A stretch of 43,204 bases of DNA from Pelagibacteraceae bacterium AG-390-D18 (GCA_003279715.1 QCGY01000011.1:1-43204); one strand, 5' to 3'. Shown: positions 1 to 9,512, numbered from the stretch's first letter. The notes: generated by a model not told the origin, from the sequence alone. A program made the numbers and translations.

Positions 1-100
1 GAATATTGATCCTGCAATTGCATCAAGTGTGTTTGTAACAACAATTACAGATGTTATAGGTTTTGTATCATTTCTAGGTGTAGGTGCTTATTTTTTATAA
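1..100 (+). CDS. mgtE: Magnesium transporter MgtE, C-terminal fragment
   Basis: Partial gene entering from the left edge; only the last 32 codons are present, read from base 2 with the stop at 98-100. The visible tail has the run [19 protein letters not shown], which matches the last membrane helices of the MgtE Mg2+ channel/transporter family, where a DPA-[x]n-TTxTD segment lines the ion pore. The fragment ends in a short hydrophobic stretch, as expected for a C-terminal transmembrane helix. It converges on panC with a two-base gap between stop codons. The identification rests on this motif alone, and the rest of the protein is outside the window. Confidence 0.8.
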   Translation, partial: NIDPAIASSVFVTTITDVIGFVSFLGVGAYFL

Positions 101-102
101 AT

Positions 103-919
103 TTAAAAATTATCTATTAATCTGATATTTTTATAATAATAGCTCAAGAATAATTTTGATCCTTGATATTTATTTGAAATATTTAAATTTTTTATATTTC
201 TATTTTCTAAATATTCAATTTTAATATTAAAAAACTTTTCTAAATCTTTTTTTGATTTTTGTAAAAAAAATATTAATATTTCTAATATTTTTGAGCTTAT
301 TTTTTATATTAAGAAATGTTTTTGTAATTTTTTCAACATCTTTTAAGTCTTGTTTATCAAGTAAAAAATTTCTTGAAGATAATGCTAATTTATTTTTATT
401 TCTAATAGTTTTACAGCCAATTACTTTTGTATTAAATCTTTTTTCAATAAAATTTCTCACTAGAAAGAATTGTTGAAAATCTTTTTTGCCCATATAGATC
501 TTTTTGGGTTTAATCAGGGTTGTTAATCTACTCATTACATCTAAAACACCCTCAAAATGTCCTTTTCTATATTTAGCGCAAAGGATTTTATTTTTTTTTT
601 TAATCTTTATCTGAGATTGTTCTTTATCTTCGTAAATATCTTTAAATTTAGGAATATAAATAAAATCTAACTTTCTAATTTTCTTTAATATTGCTAAATC
701 ATTTTTAATATTAGAAGGGTAGGATTTAAGATCTTTAATATCATTAAATTGTTTTGGATTTACGAATATGCTTACTATAGTTTTTTTGTTAAATTTAATC
801 GATTTTTCAATAAGAGAAACATGTCCTTCGTGAATACCTCCCATTGTAGGCACAAATCCAATATCATTAAAAGGCCCTAATGTTTTCCGTAAAATGCTGT
901 TATTTAATATAATTTTCAT
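103..919 (-). CDS. panC: Pantoate--beta-alanine ligase PanC, interrupted by a +1 frameshift
   Basis: Joins pantoate and beta-alanine with ATP to give pantothenate, the coenzyme A precursor. Visible motifs, counted from the ATG at 919: PTMGGIHEGH at residues 24-33 (nucleotidyl-transferase HxGH signature), GHFEGVLDVMSRL, KKDFQQ, and LALSSRN. An in-frame ATG ten codons upstream (949) exists, but family alignment favours the one at 919. The reading frame stops early at 227. The missing C-terminus, ending YYKNIRLIDNF with its stop at 103-105, is intact in the next frame. Removing one base from the eight-base A run at 263-270 (T run on the coding strand) restores a protein of about 271 residues, the normal family length. 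This may be a sequencing or assembly error, a real mutation, or slippage. Divergent from galU, 34 bases away. Confidence 0.85.
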
Positions 920-953
920 TTGTATTAAAATATTTAATAAGTAAAACATTTAA

Positions 954-1769
954 ATGATTAAACAAGCTATTATTCCTCTGGCTGGATTAGGCACAAGACT
1001 GTTGCCTCTGACAAGTGTTTTTGCAAAAGAACTTTTGCCAATAAACGGTAAACCTGGATTAGAATATATAATAAAAGAATGTATTGAAGCAGGAATTAAA
1101 GAAATAATTTTTATTATATCCAAAAGAAAAATGATGATTAAAAAATATTTTTACAACGATAAATTTTATAAAAATTTAATTAAAAAAAAGAAAGATCCAC
1201 GAATTATTGAAGAGTATAAAAAAATATTAAAATATAGAAAAATAATTAAATTTGTCTATCAGAATAAGCCAAAAGGAACAGGGGATGCTGTTCTTAAAAC
1301 TAAAAAATATATTAAAGATGAATATTTTTTAATGTTATTACCAGACGATCTTATAATTAAAAAAAATTGCTCTAAATCTATGATCAATGCTCATAAAAAA
1401 TATAAAGCATCTGTTATGGCAAGTATGAGTGTAAACAAAAAAACTGTTTCAAGGTGGGGCATATATAAACTTTATAAAAAATTAAATAAGAATGATTATT
1501 TAATTAATAGTGTTATTGAAAAACCAAATATTAAAGATGCTCCATCCAATAAAGCTGTTATTGGTAGATATATATTACCTAAAAAAATTTTTTCAAAATT
1601 AAAAAATTTAAAACCTAGTAAAGGAGGAGAAATTCATATTACTGATGCTATTCAATCATTAATTGATAATGATGAAAAATTTATTGCACATAATTTTTCT
1701 GGTAAATATTTAGACTGTGGAAGCATGGATGGTTATATTAATTCATCTAAGGAGATTGCAAAATTATGA
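954..1769 (+). CDS. galU: UTP--glucose-1-phosphate uridylyltransferase
   Basis: Makes UDP-glucose from UTP and glucose-1-phosphate in the cytoplasm. The N-terminal nucleotide-binding signature PLAGLGTRLLP lies at residues 8-18, followed by AKELLP with the conserved lysine at 25. Further on are LLPDD (metal/uridine side) and VIEKP, both typical of GalU. At 271 residues it is slightly shorter than the usual 290-300, mostly through trimmed loops. It overlaps the next gene, ugd, by four bases (ATGA), so the pair is probably co-transcribed and supplies UDP-glucuronate for envelope polysaccharide or lipid. Start at the ATG directly before the beta-strand IKQAIIPLAG. Close relatives such as other sugar nucleotidyltransferases are less likely given the partner gene. 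Confidence 0.93.
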   Translation: MIKQAIIPLAGLGTRLLPLTSVFAKELLPINGKPGLEYIIKECIEAGIKEIIFIISKRKMMIKKYFYNDKFYKNLIKKKKDPRIIEEYKKILKYRKIIKFVYQNKPKGTGDAVLKTKKYIKDEYFLMLLPDDLIIKKNCSKSMINAHKKYKASVMASMSVNKKTVSRWGIYKLYKKLNKNDYLINSVIEKPNIKDAPSNKAVIGRYILPKKIFSKLKNLKPSKGGEIHITDAIQSLIDNDEKFIAHNFSGKYLDCGSMDGYINSSKEIAKL

Positions 1770-3064
1770 AATTATGTATGATTGGTACAGGCTATGTTGG
1801 ACTAGTTAGTGGAGTATGTTTTTCTGATCTTGGAAATGAAGTTATTTGCGTTGATAACGATCAGGATAAGATTAATAACCTTAAACAAGGTATAATTCCC
1901 ATTTATGAACCTGGATTAGAGGAATTAGTCCTTAAAAATTATAAAAATAAAAGATTAAAATTTTCAACAAATTTGAGTAATTCAATAAAAAAGTCAGATA
2001 TAGTTTTTATATGTGTTGGTACACCAACAAAAAAAAATAGTACTGCTGCTGATCTAAGCCAAATATTTTCAGTAGCTAAAGAAATATCAAAATCTATTAA
2101 CAAATTTAAAATTATTATAACAAAATCAACAGTTCCAGTAACAGCAGGTGATGAAATAGAAAAAATATTGTCAAAAAAAGTAAATAAAAATAAATTTTCA
2201 GTAGTATCAAATCCTGAATTTTTAAGAGAAGGTGAGGCTATAAGAGACTTTATTTACCCTGATAGAGTTGTAATTGGTGCTAACGACAAAAAGTCAGCTA
2301 CAAAGTTGCGAAACCTTTACTCTCCATTAATATCAAAAGGGGCAAAATTTATTTCCACAAATCGTAGAGCTGCTGAACTTATCAAATATGCTTCTAATGC
2401 TTTTTTAGCTACTAAAATTACTTTTATTAATGAAATTGCAAATTTATGTGAAAAAGCTCAAATTGATGTCGAGGATATTTCTATTGGTATAGGATTAGAT
2501 AAAAGAATAGGTAGTCGTTTTTTAAGAGCTGGACCAGCATATGGTGGATCTTGTTTTCCAAAAGATACCAAAGCTATTGTCAACACTGCTGATAAATTTA
2601 AGGTTAATCTATCTGTCATTAGAAGTGTTATCAAATCAAATTCCTTGAGATCAAAAATACTTTTAAAAAAAGTTAATGAAATACTCAATAAAAAGATAAG
2701 AAATAAAAATATTTGTTTTTTGGGAGTTACCTTTAAAGCCAACACAGATGACATGAGAGACTCATCTAGTTTAGAAATGATACCTTTTCTCTCTAAAAAG
2801 GGAGCTAAAATTAAGTACTATGACCCAACAGGATTTAAAAAAGAGTTTAGCAATTTAAAAAATGTAAACTTTGCTAATTCAATTTCTGAGGCTGTTAAAG
2901 GTTCAGATCTAGTAATTTTACATACTGAATGGAATGATTTTAAATCTATTAATTTTAAAAAATTACATTCATCAAAAGATTTAAAGATCTATGATATGAG
3001 AAATATTTATTCTCCTTTGAAAATTAAGTCTCAAGGATTTAAATATTTTGGTATCGGAAGATAA
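1766..3064 (+). CDS. ugd: UDP-glucose 6-dehydrogenase
   Basis: Oxidises UDP-glucose to UDP-glucuronate with two NAD+. The N-terminal Rossmann motif GTGYVG is at residues 7-12, VGTPT at about 84-88, a STVPVTAG segment at about 121-128, and the catalytic cysteine lies in GGSCFPKD at residue 263. The C-terminal UDP-binding domain carries FKANTDDMRDS. Its length of 432 residues is normal for the family. An AAGGAG stretch at 1749-1754, inside the end of galU, could serve as a ribosome-binding site, though its 11-base spacing is long. It directly follows galU, its substrate supplier, and its stop lies four bases from the convergent ridA stop. Confidence 0.96.
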   Translation: MKLCMIGTGYVGLVSGVCFSDLGNEVICVDNDQDKINNLKQGIIPIYEPGLEELVLKNYKNKRLKFSTNLSNSIKKSDIVFICVGTPTKKNSTAADLSQIFSVAKEISKSINKFKIIITKSTVPVTAGDEIEKILSKKVNKNKFSVVSNPEFLREGEAIRDFIYPDRVVIGANDKKSATKLRNLYSPLISKGAKFISTNRRAAELIKYASNAFLATKITFINEIANLCEKAQIDVEDISIGIGLDKRIGSRFLRAGPAYGGSCFPKDTKAIVNTADKFKVNLSVIRSVIKSNSLRSKILLKKVNEILNKKIRNKNICFLGVTFKANTDDMRDSSSLEMIPFLSKKGAKIKYYDPTGFKKEFSNLKNVNFANSISEAVKGSDLVILHTEWNDFKSINFKKLHSSKDLKIYDMRNIYSPLKIKSQGFKYFGIGR

Positions 3065-3068
3065 AAAA

Positions 3069-3530
3069 TTAATTTAATTCAAAAATAGCATCAACTTCAA
3101 CAGATACTCCTAAAGGAAGACTATTGGTGCTTACTGCTGCTCTTGTATGCATCCCTGTTTCACCAAAAATCGAAGCTATTAAATCTGAAGCACCATTAAT
3201 CACTTTTGGTTGCTCGGTAAAATCTTCTGTTGAATTAACAAATCCAGTTAATTTAATACAAGATTTTACTTTTGAAAGATCTCCATTGCATGCATTTTTA
3301 ACTTGGGCAACAATACTTAATCCACATCTTTCAGCTGCTTTATAAGCATCATCAGTAGTTAGGTCTTTACCAACTTTGCCTTTGATTAATTCTCCATTTG
3401 AATTTATTGATATTTGACCTGAAACAAAGAGTAATTTACCTGTAATTTTAGTTGCAACATAATAGCCAACAGGTGCTTTAGCTTCAGGCAATACAATTTT
3501 CAATTCTTTAATTTTATCGTCAAAATTCAC
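3069..3530 (-). CDS. RidA/YjgF family protein
   Basis: Member of the RidA/YjgF/UK114 family, whose characterised members deaminate reactive enamine/imine intermediates released by PLP enzymes. The 153-residue protein shows the family pattern: LLFVSGQIS near residue 33, a central helix region, and HTRAAVSTNSLPLGVSVEV near the C-terminus, with the arginine that binds the carboxylate in active members. Several YjgF subfamilies differ in substrate, so the exact reaction cannot be assigned. The start is a GTG whose first base is shared with the last base of the topA stop (TAGTG), making it the last gene of the ruvX-pyrB-pyrC'-plsY-topA-ridA string. Confidence 0.85.
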   Translation of the reverse strand: MNFDDKIKELKIVLPEAKAPVGYYVATKITGKLLFVSGQISINSNGELIKGKVGKDLTTDDAYKAAERCGLSIVAQVKNACNGDLSKVKSCIKLTGFVNSTEDFTEQPKVINGASDLIASIFGETGMHTRAAVSTNSLPLGVSVEVDAIFELN

Positions 3531-6117
3531 TATTTACTTTTTTTCTTTTTTTTAGTTTTCTTATTCTTATCGTATTCTTTTCTTTTCTCAATAAGGATTA
3601 ATGCTTCTTCCATAGTTAAATCTGTAGGATCTTTTTCCTCAGGAATTGTTGCATTTAAAGATTTATATTTAATATAAGGCCCATATTGACCCTTCATTAC
3701 TCTAATAGGTTTTTTATCCTCTGGATGTTCTCCTAAATCTTTAATTATAGAAGAAGACATTCTACCTGGTTTAGCTTCTGCGATTAAAGTTATTGCCCTG
3801 TTAAGACCAATTGAGAATATTTCCTCTAAGTTTTCAATTCTTGCAGATTTGTTTTCACATTTTAGATATGGGCCAAATCTTCCAGTGTTGAGAGTAATTT
3901 CCTTTTGATTTTCTGGATTTAATCCTAAAGATTTAGGTAAAGAACATAAAAATTGAGCTTTTTCTAAATCTATACTTTCTAATTCTAGACCTTTAGGTAT
4001 AGATACATTTTTTAAAAGTTCATTAACATCTGGCTTAAGTTTTTTTGTTTTTTTCTTTTTTTTTGTAATTTTTTCTTCAGAAGGTTCATCTGGTATTTTT
4101 TCATACTGTAGATAAGGTCCAAATCTTCCATTTTTTAGGAATATATCGTTTCCATTTTCATGTTTACCAATGAATTTTGGTTCAGCTAATTGAGCTTGTG
4201 CAGCTGCTTTTGCTTTAGATAAGGGTCTTGTAAATTTACATTCTGGATAATTAGAACAACCAATAAAAGCTCCACCTCGAAAACTATTTTTTAGACTTAG
4301 TAAACCAGTTTCACATAATTGACATTTTCTTATAACATTTCCATCGTTATCTTTATCAAAGATTAATGTACCTAAACTTTCATTTAATAAATCTAAAACT
4401 TCTCTAGTTCTTTTCTCTTTAACTTCAGAAACATTGTTATTAAAATCTTTCCAAAACATTTCCAAAACTTTTATCCAGCTTTCTTTACCAGTAGTTATTT
4501 CATCTAATTGATCCTCTAAACCTGCTGTAAAATTATAATCGACATATTTAGAAAATAATTTTTCTAAAAATGCAGAGATTAATTTTCCACGGTCAGTAGG
4601 AAAAAATCTTTTATTTAGTATTTCAGCGTATCCACGGTTAGCAATTGTTGATATGATACTTGCATAAGTAGATGGTCTACCAATTCCAAGTTCTTCTAAT
4701 TTTTTTACTAGGCTTGCTTCGGAGTATCTTGGAGGCGGTTGAGTAAAATGTTGTTCATCTATAAGTGACTCAATATTTATTTGTCCTTTAGTCATTTCTG
4801 GTAAGATTGCTTCATCTTCATCTTTACTTGGACTAGGAAATATTTTTAAAAAACCATCAAACTTGAGTACAGACCCACTTGATTTGCATATTGTACCATT
4901 ATCTTCTGAGGTAATTGTTATTGTATTTCTGTCAAATTTTGCTGTCTCCATTTGAGAGGATAAAGCTCTGCCCCAAATTAAATGGTAGAGTTTTTGTTGA
5001 TCTGAACTTAAATATTTTTTAACCATATCTGGTGATCTAGTTATATCTGTAGGTCTAATAGCTTCGTGAGCTTCTTGAGCATTTTTTGCTTTTTTTCCTG
5101 AATAATTTAAAAGTTTTTCAGGTAAGTAATCAGTCCCATATTGATTTTTAATAAAATCTCTAAAATCTGAAATAGCATCGGCTGAAAGGTTTGTTCCATC
5201 AGTCCTCATATAAGTAATTAATCCTATTGTTTCTCCATCTATTTCAATACCTTGATACAATCTTTGAGCTATTTGCATTGTTCGAGAAGCACCAAAACCC
5301 AATCTACTTGAGGCCACCTGTTGTAAAGTTGATGTTGTAAATGGACCAGAAGGGTTTCTGCTAACAATTTTTGATGAAATATCACTTATATTAAATTTTT
5401 TATGTTTAATACTTTCTACTGCTTCATTAATTTCAATTTTATTTCTAAAAGAGAATTTTTCTATTTTCTTTCCATTTAATTGAGAAATGCTTGAAGTAAT
5501 TGAATTTTTATTATGATCTTGAAAATTGATGCTTAAGGTCCAAAATTCTTCTGGATTAAAAGACTCTATCTTATGTTCTCTTTCGGTTATAAGTTTTAAA
5601 GCTACAGATTGTACTCTACCTGCTGATTTTGATCCTGGTAATTTAGTCCAAAGAATAGGGGATATATTAAAACCCACTAAATAATCTAAAGCTCTTCTAG
5701 CCATGTAGGCATCTACAAGTAAGGGCTCAATTTGTCTTGGATTATCTATACCATGAGTTACAGCTTTTTTTGTGATTTCATTAAAAACAACTCTTTCAAC
5801 AGCTTTATCTTTTAAAAGTTTTTTTCATCTAAATATTCTTTTACATGCCATGCTATCGCTTCACCCTCTCGATCAGGGTCAGTAGCTAAAATAATTTTTT
5901 TTGAATCTTTTGCTGCATCGGTAATTTCTTTTAAATATTTTTTAGAAAAGTTATCAACTTCCCATTCCATTTTAAAATTTTGTTCAGGATCAACAGAACC
6001 ATTTTTTGATGGTAAATCTCTAATATGACCATAGCTAGCTAAAACCGTATAATTATCACCTAAATACTTATTAATTGTTTTAGCTTTTGCTGGACTTTCA
6101 ACTATGACTAGATTCAT
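3530..6117 (-). CDS. topA: DNA topoisomerase I (type IA), interrupted by a -1 frameshift
   Basis: Relaxes negative supercoils by transient single-strand cleavage. The TOPRIM domain starts at residue 1 with the conserved glutamate in VIVESPAKAK and the acidic DPDREGE motif at 80-86. The catalytic tyrosine is in LITYMRTDG near residue 303 of the restored protein. The C-terminal part has a CxxC...CxnC zinc finger (CQLCETG...GCSNYPEC) and a very lysine-rich tail. The first frame stops at 5812-5814 just after EYLDEKNF. The remainder, beginning DKAVERVVFNEIT, continues in the -1 frame. One base added to the seven-T run at 5819-5825 (A run on the coding strand) restores 862 residues, a normal length. 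The break falls on an in-phase A AAA AAC heptamer. The protein starts at the ATG at 6117. Confidence 0.92.
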
Positions 6118-6154
6118 AAAATAACAAACTACTCAAAAGTCTTTGATAGTCAAA

Positions 6155-6733
6155 TTAATAAATTTTAGTCTTAGTTTCTTCTTTATTTTTCAATCGTTTA
6201 ATATTCTCTCTGTGGGTAAAGAAGATTAAAATAAACATTATACCAAAAAAAATAGCATTACTTATTTTGTCAGTTATGAGTATATAAATAGGTATTGATA
6301 TAGAGCCCACAATAGATGAGAGCGAAGAGTATCTAAACATTAAAAATATAATAGCCCAACTTGCTGCAAATATAATTCCTAGTAATAAATTTATAGAAAA
6401 TAAAATTCCAACATAAGTAGCCACACCTTTACCACCTTTAAATTTAAGCCAAATAGGAAACACGTGTCCTAAAAAGGCACATAAAGAAGCTATATATATT
6501 AAGTCAGGATAATTAATTTTAACAAAAATAACTGGAATTATAGCTTTAGCAATATCTAGTGTTAATGTTGAATAACCTATAAGTTTATTTCCTGTTCTTA
6601 AGGCGTTTGTTGCCCCAATATTTCCAGAACCTATTTCCCTAATATCCTTATTCAAAAATATTTTAGTCAAGATCAAACCAAATGGAATAGAGCCCATTAA
6701 ATATGAGACAATACCAACAATTAAATAATCCAT
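6155..6733 (-). CDS. plsY: Acyl-phosphate:glycerol-3-phosphate acyltransferase PlsY
   Basis: Integral membrane enzyme that transfers an acyl group from acyl-phosphate to glycerol-3-phosphate, the first step of phospholipid synthesis. The three loop motifs of the family are present: GSIPFG at about residues 14-19, GSGNIGATN at about 36-44, and FPIWLKFKGGKGVAT at about 91-105. Hydrophobic segments between them fit a multi-pass protein, and 192 residues is typical. It starts two bases after the pyrC' stop. In many alphaproteobacteria dprA sits between plsY and topA; here topA follows after only 37 bases. Confidence 0.95.
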   Translation of the reverse strand: MDYLIVGIVSYLMGSIPFGLILTKIFLNKDIREIGSGNIGATNALRTGNKLIGYSTLTLDIAKAIIPVIFVKINYPDLIYIASLCAFLGHVFPIWLKFKGGKGVATYVGILFSINLLLGIIFAASWAIIFLMFRYSSLSSIVGSISIPIYILITDKISNAIFFGIMFILIFFTHRENIKRLKNKEETKTKIY

Positions 6734-6735
6734 TA

Positions 6736-8022
6736 TTATATCTTAAATAATTTCTTACCTTTTACAAAGGTATTAGTTACTTTGCCTTGAAGTTTTTTAT
6801 CTTCAATTGAAGTATTTTTAGATTTTGAAACTAAGTTTTCTTTTTTAACTACCCAAGGTTTATCTAAATCCACAATACAAAAATCTGCATCATTTCCAAT
6901 TGACAGATTTCCTTTATTAATTCTTAAAATTTTTGCAGGATTTGATGTTAAGGCCTCTATTATCGTTTCAAGTTTTACTGATCCATTATGATATAATTCT
7001 AATGATAGAGATAATAATGTTTCTATTCCTGAAGCACCAGTTGCTGCTTGTGAAAAAGTTAATCGTTTAGACTCTTCATCCTCAGGCTTATGATCTGAAA
7101 CTATTACATCGATAGTTTTGTCTTTTAATCCTTGAACGAGTGCTTCTCTATCCTCTTCTTTTCTTAAAGGAGGAGATAATTTTAAGAATGTTTTAAAATC
7201 ACCAATATCATTTTCATTAAGAGATAAATTATTTATTGAAACACCACATGTAAATTTAATATCATTTTTCCTTTGCTTAATGACTTCAACTGATTTTGCA
7301 GCTGAGAGTTGAGATATATGATATCGACATTTATTTTTTTCAAGAAGTGCCAAGTCTCTTTCTATGATTATTCTCTCAGCAATATCAGGTATTCCTGATA
7401 AACCTAGTTTAGTTGCGATAATGCCAGAATTTATCATTCCATTTTTTGAAAGAAGATAATCTTCAGCATGTTGCATTATTAAACAATCTAAATCTTTAGC
7501 TGAATTCATTATTCTAGACATTAAACTTGTATTTTGAATAGTTTTAATACCATCTGTAAAAGCTATTATTCCTTTTTTGGCCAACAAACCAAATTCAGTC
7601 ATGTTAGTACCTTCAATATTTTGTGTTAAAGAAGCGCAAGGAAAAATATTAATTTTAGATTTATCTCTTCCTCTTCTTTTTAAAAAATCTACAATTGAAA
7701 CGTTGTCTATGATTGGATCTGTATTAGGCATCGTAACAACAGATGTTACACCTCCAGATAGTGCAGCATTACTTAAAGTTCTAAAATTTTCTTTATATTC
7801 ATAACCTGGTTCACCAACAAAAACTCTCATATCTACAAGTCCAGGAAAAATGTATTTACCCTTTAGATCTATGGGCTTTTCTCTAGTCGGTAAATTATTA
7901 GAGTTTACTTTTTTACCTATTGCTTCAATTTTTCCGTCCTCTGATATTATTAAACCACCATTTTCATTTAATGAATTATATGGGTCTATAATGTTTGCGT
8001 TTATAAAATATTGTTTCTTCAT
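6736..8022 (-). CDS. pyrC: Dihydroorotase-like protein PyrC' (PyrX), predicted catalytically inactive
   Basis: Amidohydrolase-fold protein of dihydroorotase size (428 residues), encoded with no gap after pyrB. Active dihydroorotases have PGLVDxHxHxREPG, with two zinc-binding histidines. Here the same place reads PGLVDMRVFVGEPG (residues 60-73), so both histidines and the substrate-binding arginine are replaced. Other positions are partly kept: His185 in MQHAED, His235 in YHISQ, and Asp310 in SDHKPED. Inactive PyrC' proteins of this kind are known to pair with class A aspartate carbamoyltransferase in some proteobacteria and to support its assembly. I infer that role here. A catalytically active dihydroorotase should be encoded elsewhere. 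Confidence 0.88.
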   Translation of the reverse strand: MKKQYFINANIIDPYNSLNENGGLIISEDGKIEAIGKKVNSNNLPTREKPIDLKGKYIFPGLVDMRVFVGEPGYEYKENFRTLSNAALSGGVTSVVTMPNTDPIIDNVSIVDFLKRRGRDKSKINIFPCASLTQNIEGTNMTEFGLLAKKGIIAFTDGIKTIQNTSLMSRIMNSAKDLDCLIMQHAEDYLLSKNGMINSGIIATKLGLSGIPDIAERIIIERDLALLEKNKCRYHISQLSAAKSVEVIKQRKNDIKFTCGVSINNLSLNENDIGDFKTFLKLSPPLRKEEDREALVQGLKDKTIDVIVSDHKPEDEESKRLTFSQAATGASGIETLLSLSLELYHNGSVKLETIIEALTSNPAKILRINKGNLSIGNDADFCIVDLDKPWVVKKENLVSKSKNTSIEDKKLQGKVTNTFVKGKKLFKI

Positions 8023-8964
8023 TTATTCACAAAATATTTTCAAGCAAGCCATTCTAACAGCCACACCGAGCTCAACTTGTTCTTTTATTACACTTTTATT
8101 AATATCATCAGCAAGTCTTGTATCGATTTCAATTCCTCTATTCATTGGGCCAGGATGCATAATAATTGCATCAGGTTTTGCATGATCAAGTTTATCTGGT
8201 GTTAAACCATAGTATTCGTAGTATTCTCTATTTGATGAAAGAAATGAATTTGTCATTCTTTCATTTTGAAGTCTTAACATCATTACTATATCACAATCTT
8301 TAAGTCCCTTTTTCATATCAGTAAAAGTATTAACTCCAAATTTTTCAATTTCTTTTGGCATTAAATTTGTCGGTCCAACTATATTTACTTCTGCACCCAA
8401 CATTGTTAATAAATAGATATTTGATCTTGCAACTCTTGAATGGAGAATGTCTCCACAAATTGCAATTTTCAATCCTTGAATTTTTTTCTTTCTATTAATT
8501 ATTGTTAATGCATCTAATAAAGCTTGAGTAGGGTGTTCTCTTCTACCGTCACCAGCGTTTAGTACAGCACAATTTACTTTTTGAGATAATAAATTACAAG
8601 CACCAGAGTCTTGATGTCTAATTACAATTATATCAGGGTGCATAGCATTTAAAGTCATTGCAGTATCAATTAAAGTTTCACCTTTTTTAATTGCTGAGTT
8701 TCCCATATTCATTGACATAACATCTGCCCCTAAACGTTTACCTGCTAATTCAAAAGAACTTTGTGTTCTAGTAGAAGGTTCAAAAAATAAGTTAATTTGT
8801 GTTTTTCCGTTTAGAACGTTTAATCTTTTGTTTTTGCTTTGGTTAAGTTTTATAAATGATTGTGATACATTCAAAATTAAATTCACATCATTAATTGATA
8901 AATCTTGGATACCTAACAAATGTTTTTGAGAAATTTTAATAGCTTTTTGAGTTTTAGATGCCAT
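8023..8964 (-). CDS. pyrB: Aspartate carbamoyltransferase catalytic subunit
   Basis: Condenses carbamoyl phosphate and aspartate to N-carbamoyl-aspartate, the committed step of pyrimidine synthesis. The carbamoyl-phosphate signature [20 protein letters not shown] is clear, followed by [11 protein letters not shown] and a C-terminal [13 protein letters not shown] place the start at the ATG at 8964 ([18 protein letters not shown]), giving 313 residues. An upstream ATG at 9003 would add 13 residues without family support. No regulatory subunit pyrI is present. The partner is the adjacent, inactive PyrC', as in class A ATCases. Confidence 0.95.
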   Translation of the reverse strand: MASKTQKAIKISQKHLLGIQDLSINDVNLILNVSQSFIKLNQSKNKRLNVLNGKTQINLFFEPSTRTQSSFELAGKRLGADVMSMNMGNSAIKKGETLIDTAMTLNAMHPDIIVIRHQDSGACNLLSQKVNCAVLNAGDGRREHPTQALLDALTIINRKKKIQGLKIAICGDILHSRVARSNIYLLTMLGAEVNIVGPTNLMPKEIEKFGVNTFTDMKKGLKDCDIVMMLRLQNERMTNSFLSSNREYYEYYGLTPDKLDHAKPDAIIMHPGPMNRGIEIDTRLADDINKSVIKEQVELGVAVRMACLKIFCE

Positions 8965-9006
8965 TAAAATTAACTCTATAACTATAAAGTAATGCCTTGG
9001 CAAGTA

Positions 9007-9462
9007 TTAATTATTTAAAAAATCTATTGCTCCTTGAAGTATAAAAGCTGCTGCATTTTGATCTATATTTTTTTCTCTTTTACTTAAATTTACATCTAGT
9101 TGACTAGATAGATTAAAGGCCCCAACCGTTGAAAGTCTTTCATCCCAAAGACATACGTCTACATCAATAGCTTTATCTATATTATTTGAAATATCATTTA
9201 CTGATTGAGATGATCTACCTAATGTTCCATTCATGTTGATTGGATTGCCAATTATAATACCTTTAATATCATATTCTTTAATGAGTTTTTTTAATTCTTC
9301 AATTAATTCATTAGTATTAGTCTTATTAATCGTTTTAAATGGTGTTGCTATAGATTGCTTTTCATCACAAATGGACACACCAATTCTTTTTGATCCTAGA
9401 TCTAATCCAATCAATCGGCTGGTTTCTGACTGTTTTTTTTTTAAATCTTCAATAGTGATCAT
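9007..9462 (-). CDS. ruvX: RuvX/YqgF, putative pre-16S rRNA nuclease
   Basis: RNase H-fold nuclease of the YqgF family, proposed to trim the 5' end of pre-16S rRNA and earlier proposed as a Holliday-junction resolvase. The 151-residue protein shows the family motifs: IGLDLGSKRIGVSICD at about 18-33 with the first catalytic aspartate, IIIGNPINMNG at about 70-80, and VCLWDERLST with the conserved Glu at about 103-112. A final DQNAAAFILQ carries the last acidic residue. First gene of the minus-strand string that runs through pyrB. Divergent from gatC, with about 50 bases between the starts, a common alphaproteobacterial arrangement. Confidence 0.92.
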   Translation of the reverse strand: MITIEDLKKKQSETSRLIGLDLGSKRIGVSICDEKQSIATPFKTINKTNTNELIEELKKLIKEYDIKGIIIGNPINMNGTLGRSSQSVNDISNNIDKAIDVDVCLWDERLSTVGAFNLSSQLDVNLSKREKNIDQNAAAFILQGAIDFLNN

Positions 9463-9512
9463 ATTGTATATTTTTAACTTAAGTGATAGTTTGCGACATA
9501 TTTAAATACCAT

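Noticed and set aside
263..270. Programmed frameshift in panC
   Set aside because: The needed shift is +1 at a plain T8 run with no rare codon, stop codon or Shine-Dalgarno-like element at the site. An indel or slippage explains it better.
252..476. Plus-strand hydrophobic 74-codon frame opposite panC
   Set aside because: It lies wholly antisense to conserved panC sequence and has no recognisable family. Hydrophobic antisense frames are common opposite Lys/Asn-rich genes.
2458..2754. Minus-strand 98-codon frame inside ugd
   Set aside because: It lies opposite the catalytic-cysteine region of ugd, whose conservation explains the open frame. There is no start context or family match.
3066..3075. 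AAATTAATTT palindrome between ugd and ridA as a terminator
   Set aside because: Ten symmetric A/T bases are expected by chance in DNA this AT-rich; no stem of useful stability.
5704..5812. topA as two separate genes (a 101-residue TOPRIM protein and a 724-residue topoisomerase starting at MARRALDYL)
   Set aside because: The sequence between them encodes DKAVERVVFNEITKKAV in the same frame as the second part, a conserved internal stretch of TopA. The methionine at 5704 is internal, so this is one gene with a frameshift.
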